The notes beneath the pieces were generated by a model. It was not told the origin of the DNA, searched no databases, and was given only the letters and a program-made list of their open reading frames with translations. Below, in pieces: positions 8,694-12,196 of a DNA stretch of 12,196 nt; position 1 is the first letter of the stretch, and every line of letters begins with the position of its first letter. Source of the stretch: Cyclostephanos tholiformis (Eukaryota > Bacillariophyta > Thalassiosirophyceae > Thalassiosirales > Thalassiosiraceae); the NCBI GenBank assembly GCA_036939975.1, contig JALLPB010000919.1:1-12196 (forward strand), written 5' to 3'. The position numbers were made by a program, and so were the translations under genes.

Positions 8694-9742
8694 CATCGTA
8701 CCACGATGACGTCGGTCGGGTATCGTCGTTCGGGAACATCGCCGGCGCCGCCGCCCGTCGTCGCGCGCTCGAGCGTCTCGTCGAGGATGAGCTCGGGTTC
8801 GAAATCACGACAGCCGCGATACGATCGGTCGGCAATATCATCGTCGCGACGGGGGGGGTGGAAGATGGAATAGGACGCGGCGAAGGAGGACGATGCCTCG
8901 ACGACGAAGACGCGATGGCGACGACGGGACGTTCGGTCGATTCGAACGTGGGACGATGTCACACGCTGCCGCGGGGGGGGATGACTTCATCGTCGACGGC
9001 GCTGTCGTTGGCGGCGGAAGAGGCCTCGGACGAGCTGATGGATTCGTCGCCGAACTTCCGCGCGTTGCGTGAGACCCTCCTCGCGGGAGGAGGAGGAAGA
9101 GGAAAAGGAGCCGCGTCGATGACATCCTCCTCCTCCTCCTCCTCCTCCTCCCACGCCACCGCCGCCCCCCCCCCCTCCTCCTTTTCGCTATTCGCCCTAT
9201 TGGACTCCCAAAATGATGTGGTGGAGGGATCGAGGTCGTTGTCATCGTCGTTCGTTTCCCCGTTCTTCCGACCGAGGATATCGGCGGATATGGTCATTCG
9301 TGCACATCGTCGATGCCGCGGGGAGGGGGGGGTGGGGGGGGGGGAGGATCCTACCGGATGCAATAACGACGACGATTACGACGACGATTACGACTATCGC
9401 GGTGGGAAAGAACTACGAAAATCGTCGGCATTGGAATTGTTGGAGATGGCCGACGACGTCGAGGACTTGAGTCCCGATCCCCATTCCTGGGATATGGTAC
9501 GAACCATACTATTCGACGGATTGACGTCGTCGCCCCCCACCCACGACGACGACGACATCGACGACAATGACCACCGCACGACGGCGATGGTGGCGATGCG
9601 TTACCTGAAAGTACACGTGACCCTACACGAGAAATGCCGTTGCAACGTCGCGCTAACCGGACAGCTCTGGGATCTCGTCCTGAACCTGATCGGTTCGATA
9701 CACGTGATCTCGCATCAGTTATTCGGGGAGGAGGCGTCGTCG

Positions 9743-9774
<32 letters not shown>

Positions 9775-10624
9775 GTCGTCGTCGATCTCGGATCGTTCCA
9801 TAGATCTGTGCCTCGACGTCGTGCGCTCCACGTTGGCGACGCTCTCCATCGCGGCGTCGGACCACGTCGTCTCCGGAATCGGGCGCGAGCGCGAGGTCGA
9901 GATGACGCTACTGGGGATGTGCGCGTTGCTATCCGACGAATGCGCGTCGATCGTGTTGGGGATCATGGATCCGTACGCGGGTACGTTCGAGGTATGGTCG
10001 AGATTCGTGGACCCTGACCGATTCGTTTCGATAATGGTCGCGTCCGGATTGGTCGACAGGGTCCTACCTCGACTTACCGAAGAACGATGCACACTGCCGG
10101 TCGGGAATGGGAGCATACCGATCGAGGGGGGGAGGATCCGCGATGCGATGGCATCGACGCACTTTCTTCTCCGAGTGTGCAGCGCCGCGAGTATGACGGC
10201 ACCCCCACCCGACGATCCACCCACCCTCGCCGACGTGAAGCGTTGTGCCCTCCTCCAATCGCTGTCGATCCTGCGGACCGTAGTGTTCCGGTGCCACGGG
10301 TCGCCGGGACTGGTCGTGTCTATGATACACCGACAACGGAGCGACGCGATTCGTTCCGTGGATGCTATATCTCTATTGAATCGAGGGGTGGTCGCCGGCT
10401 CCGAAGACGTGCAGTCTCTCATCAAGAAGGCGAAGGAACATCGTGCACGGCAAAGTGGCCAACCAAATCAACTCGATGTCGATGAGGCAATCGCGCCTGT
10501 GCTTGAACCCTTTCTTCGTATCATTCGTGGAAAAGAAACAAATGCGTGTTCGATAGACTCGAACTTAGAGTCATTGTGCACTCAAACCATTCTGTTCCTT
10601 CAACATTCAGGATTTAGTGGATAA
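8654..10624 (+). CDS. Unassigned 656-aa protein, Ser/Asp-rich with a helical C-terminal half
   Basis: This single long open frame starts at ATG 8654 (AAAATG context, like the SUMO protease). I do not recognise it with confidence. Residues 3-15 are all Ser; further Ser runs lie at about 158-166 and 362-377 and Asp/Tyr-rich runs near 236-248 and 297-307. Between them is sequence with the hydrophobic spacing of helices, for example ALERLVEDELGF near 36, ALELLEMADDVEDL near 258, DMVRTILFDGL near 280, LWDLVLNLIGSIHVI near 338 and LLQSLSILRTVVFR near 535. This resembles an ARM/HEAT-like helical-repeat protein. No signal peptide, membrane span or catalytic motif is visible. DPHSWDMVRTIL and the earlier SPNFRALRETLL look like two versions of one helix. 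A faint likeness to the N-terminal part of BROMI/TBC1D32 ciliary proteins is only a hypothesis. Composition becomes AT-richer over the last 190 bp. The open frame and protein-like hydrophobic pattern make a real gene likely. Confidence 0.72.
8660..8698 (+). repeat. (TCG/TCA)13 coding repeat giving 13 Ser
   Basis: Thirteen in-frame Ser codons directly follow Met-Arg at the start of the 656-aa protein. Because the run touches the start codon, its length may vary without harming the folded part. Confidence 0.93.
9125..9151 (+). repeat. (TCC)9 coding repeat
   Basis: Nine perfect TCC codons encode Ser in the disordered N-terminal part of the 656-aa protein. Confidence 0.93.
9737..9784 (+). repeat. 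(TCG)n coding repeat with two TTG interruptions
   Basis: Sixteen codons, fourteen TCG (Ser) and two TTG (Leu), interrupt the helical half of the 656-aa protein between VISHQLFGEEA and ISDRSIDLCLDVVR. It behaves as a loop insertion. Confidence 0.93.
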
Positions 10625-11046
10625 ACTTGAGCACTAATATAAGAAAGCTTAATACTCGATTGAGCGCTAGATTTTTGAGCAGACAAAAGTAAAGTACAAC
10701 AGCCTTTTACACAAGGTCGACATGTGTAGAGTGCTTGAATTCGAAATCTCCATCAACGGCGATTCGACGCCATCAAATGTGAAATCCATGTCCACAAGAC
10801 GAAACCGAAGATAGGAGGGGAGCAAGGTGTTTTTCATTGAATAAGTTGCTTCACGACCATGTTCAAGATATTTGATACCGAAGGCATGCATCACATGCAT
10901 CTAACTGAACGTGACTGATTCGATTACTAGATTTAAACGTTCTAATTCAGTTGACAAATAATTACCTAATAAAGAGCAGCTAGTGCCTCAGGCTAAAACA
11001 TCGAAGTGTAAACTTTCTACACGTGAACGACACCTCCCTCTTCCCA
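10625..11046. other. Spacer between convergent genes (656-aa protein and CAP protein)
   Basis: This stretch holds the 3' ends of both convergent genes. It is AT-rich with no gene I can support. A minus-strand frame of 77 codons (10667-10900) and a short plus-strand frame ending near 10817 exist, but neither shows a domain. The plus-strand frame could be a further exon of the upstream gene only if an unusual splice is used. Confidence 0.45.
10968..10973 (+). terminator. AATAAA, possible polyadenylation signal
   Basis: A canonical AATAAA hexamer lies 344 bp past the stop of the 656-aa gene on its strand. Poly(A) signals are weakly conserved in algae and the sequence is AT-rich, so this may be chance. 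Confidence 0.2.
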
Positions 11047-11670
11047 CTATGCCTTCTTAGTGGGTTTGCGAGTAGGCTTTCTGGTAGGACTTCTAGTAGG
11101 GCAGCCTTCAGGAGGACAATCTGGACCGCAGCCACTGTCATCGGCGTAGACTTTCTGTCTCCATACAGTTTTCGCTGCAGCAGTAGTCCCCGAGGCTCCA
11201 CTCATGGCACAATTACCCGGCTTGGCATAGTAGCAGACGGCAGATTGACATTGGTTGGATGGGTCGGTGCTCGACGCAATGTAACATCCTACATATTTAG
11301 TAGGTCTCCAAATGGCTTGAGTGAATGCTCCGTTAGATGGATAGCCAAGTGATTTTTTATTCTCCCAGTTGGCGAGGGTCCATTCCGCAGTAAGCCCAGA
11401 AGTCGTTCCCTTCCTCATCACAGAACTCCGACCATACTCACTATTACCTGACCTATTCGTGCATACTGCGACGTTTCCCTCTGCCCATGTTTTCGCCAAT
11501 GCAGTGAGACCAGAGCTCCATTTCAAATTAACGACCGACTTGTTGTTGAGGGTCGTTTGGTATTTAAAACGACGGTCGTTGTGTGCCTTTAGCCATTCGT
11601 CCTTGTTGGCGGAGACCGTCGATGCCTGGATGGCGAAGAGTAGCGCGACTGTGCTGATCGCAACCTTCAT
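11047..11670 (-). CDS. Secreted CAP/SCP/PR-1-like protein with Pro-Thr-Arg-Lys tail
   Basis: The protein is 207 aa when started at ATG 11670. The start was chosen because it places a clean signal peptide first (Met-Lys, then a hydrophobic core, ending AQ-type small residues near STVSA-21); an upstream in-frame ATG at 11739 would bury it. The CAP fold is indicated by AHNDRR (His30), LKWSSGLTALAKTWAE (51-64), GAFTQAIW (114-121), YVGC (126-129) and VCYYAKPGN (145-153). CAP proteins act outside the cell in defence, wall or lipid binding roles. Two cavity residues appear lost: the His of the GHFTQ box is Ala115, and the Glu of the GEN box is Arg81 (YGRSS). After the domain comes a Cys-rich hinge (Cys181, 185, 190) and a basic repeat T-R-S-P-T-R-K-P from 192 to the end. 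The gene is less GC-rich than its neighbours and has no intron. Confidence 0.88.
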   Translation of the reverse strand: MKVAISTVALLFAIQASTVSANKDEWLKAHNDRRFKYQTTLNNKSVVNLKWSSGLTALAKTWAEGNVAVCTNRSGNSEYGRSSVMRKGTTSGLTAEWTLANWENKKSLGYPSNGAFTQAIWRPTKYVGCYIASSTDPSNQCQSAVCYYAKPGNCAMSGASGTTAAAKTVWRQKVYADDSGCGPDCPPEGCPTRSPTRKPTRKPTKKA

Positions 11671-12196
11671 CTTGATCAAAAATATGCTTGAAAAGAATGA
11701 GTGTTTTCTTTCGAAAGGAAGGTACCATAAAACAGGCAAGGAAGTGATGGAAAGGCGTCCCCTGTAGCACCGCCTGTTGGGCTCTATTGGATAGATGATG
11801 TTAAATTTGTGTAAAGTTGATAATTATAAGCTTTTATCCTATCTAAAATGCCTAAAAGTGATTATTAGTCATGAGCGATCTTGTTCCTGAATAATAAGTC
11901 TTGATCTGATTAGGTAGGTAGTTATGGGCGATCTTGTACCTAAAAATCCTAGTAGGTAAGTACTTATGTAAGCACCAAGGTACATACTGAAATAGTAACA
12001 CTCCCTCACATTGGTATCTTGGAGAGGTCACTTGCCACACATAGCGGCGATGAAGTTGAAAGTCATTTGGGAAGTAATGTGCTATGTCTCGTGGCTGGCA
12101 TGCTTGATTTCGCGTGTCCTCAAATGTGTCGCTATTATCTTTAGTGTCTCGTGGGCTGAATGAGTATCTCCTCGTTTTTACTTTCTCGTAAAATGA
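11671..12196. other. AT-rich 5' flank of the CAP gene to the window end, no gene seen
   Basis: The first part should hold the promoter of the CAP gene (minus strand). A near-perfect inverted repeat centred on TTTCGAAA lies at 11706-11720. Further right are a diverged 25-bp direct repeat and a second short similarity (TGTCTCGTGG-type) at about 12085-12100 and 12145-12160. A 62-codon minus-strand frame at 11852-12040 is built partly on the direct repeat and shows no protein features. Confidence 0.5.
11866..11943 (+). repeat. Two diverged 25-bp direct repeats, 53 bp apart
   Basis: Copies are 11866-11890 and 11919-11943 with 21 of 25 identical positions, sharing the core GCGATCTTGT. The flanks also share TAGGTA-type sequence. 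It could be a decayed tandem duplication or part of a small repeat element. Confidence 0.7.

Noticed and set aside
8838..10425. Several minus-strand frames of 130 to 236 codons opposite the 656-aa gene
   Set aside because: They read triplet repeats as Asp, Arg or Thr runs and lack hydrophobic-core patterning, while the plus-strand frame is much longer and helical.
10617..10817. A possible extra exon after the stop of the 656-aa gene
   Set aside because: A GT at 10617 and a GAGCAG acceptor near 10680 would allow a short intron with a CTAAT-like branch site, but the donor is poor and the resulting frame ends after about 15 residues. The simple stop at 10622-10624 is preferred.
10667..10900. 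77-codon minus-strand frame in the convergent spacer
   Set aside because: No domain, no clear promoter or neighbour relation, and a length expected by chance in AT-rich DNA.
11706..11720. TTTCGAAA-centred inverted repeat as a heat-shock element
   Set aside because: The spacing of the TTC and GAA units does not fit the alternating 5-bp pattern, so no regulatory role is claimed.
11369..11767. 132-codon plus-strand frame opposite the CAP gene
   Set aside because: It is the antisense shadow of a gene with a signal peptide and clear CAP motifs.
11852..12040. 62-codon minus-strand frame at the right end
   Set aside because: It runs through the diverged direct repeat and has no protein family features.

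Overview
The window looks like nuclear DNA of a microbial eukaryote, most likely a stramenopile alga and probably a diatom. The evidence is a set of short GT-AG spliceosomal introns (96 to 355 bp) interrupting typically eukaryotic genes, compact intergenic spacers of about 260 to 530 bp, long Ser-rich, acid-free N-terminal leaders, and a secreted protein ending in a Pro-Thr-Arg-Lys repeat of a style I associate with diatom extracellular proteins. The diatom assignment is an inference; no marker gene in the window proves it.

Layout, left to right. (1) 461-3585, plus strand: a five-exon M24 aminopeptidase P (Xaa-Pro aminopeptidase, 849 aa) with a complete dimetal site, an organelle-type leader and an 18-nt microexon. 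(2) 4017-5949, plus strand: a two-exon Ulp1/SENP-type SUMO protease (603 aa) whose catalytic Cys is on its own small last exon. (3) 6214-8155, minus strand: a two-exon PX-BAR sorting nexin of the SNX1/Vps5 type (528 aa), convergent with the SUMO protease. (4) 8654-10624, plus strand: an unassigned 656-aa protein, mostly helical in its C-terminal half and rich in Ser and Asp runs, divergent from the sorting nexin. (5) 11047-11670, minus strand: a small secreted CAP/PR-1-like protein (207 aa) with a degenerate CAP cavity, convergent with gene 4. The last 500 bp are AT-rich and hold no supported gene, only a diverged 25-bp direct repeat.

The genes do not form a pathway or operon. They are ordinary neighbours covering peptide turnover, SUMO deconjugation, endosomal sorting, an unknown role, and an extracellular protein. 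GC-rich, triplet-repeat-laden sequence dominates from 1 to about 10430. From there to the right end the DNA becomes visibly more AT-rich, and the CAP gene follows the AT-rich style.

I did not find a convincing new multi-gene system. The most useful leads are the alternative-splicing potential of the aminopeptidase (a stop-free 96-bp intron followed by an in-phase 18-nt microexon), its possible second start for a cytosolic form, the intron placed just before the SUMO protease catalytic Cys, the unassigned 656-aa protein, and the CAP protein with lost cavity residues.
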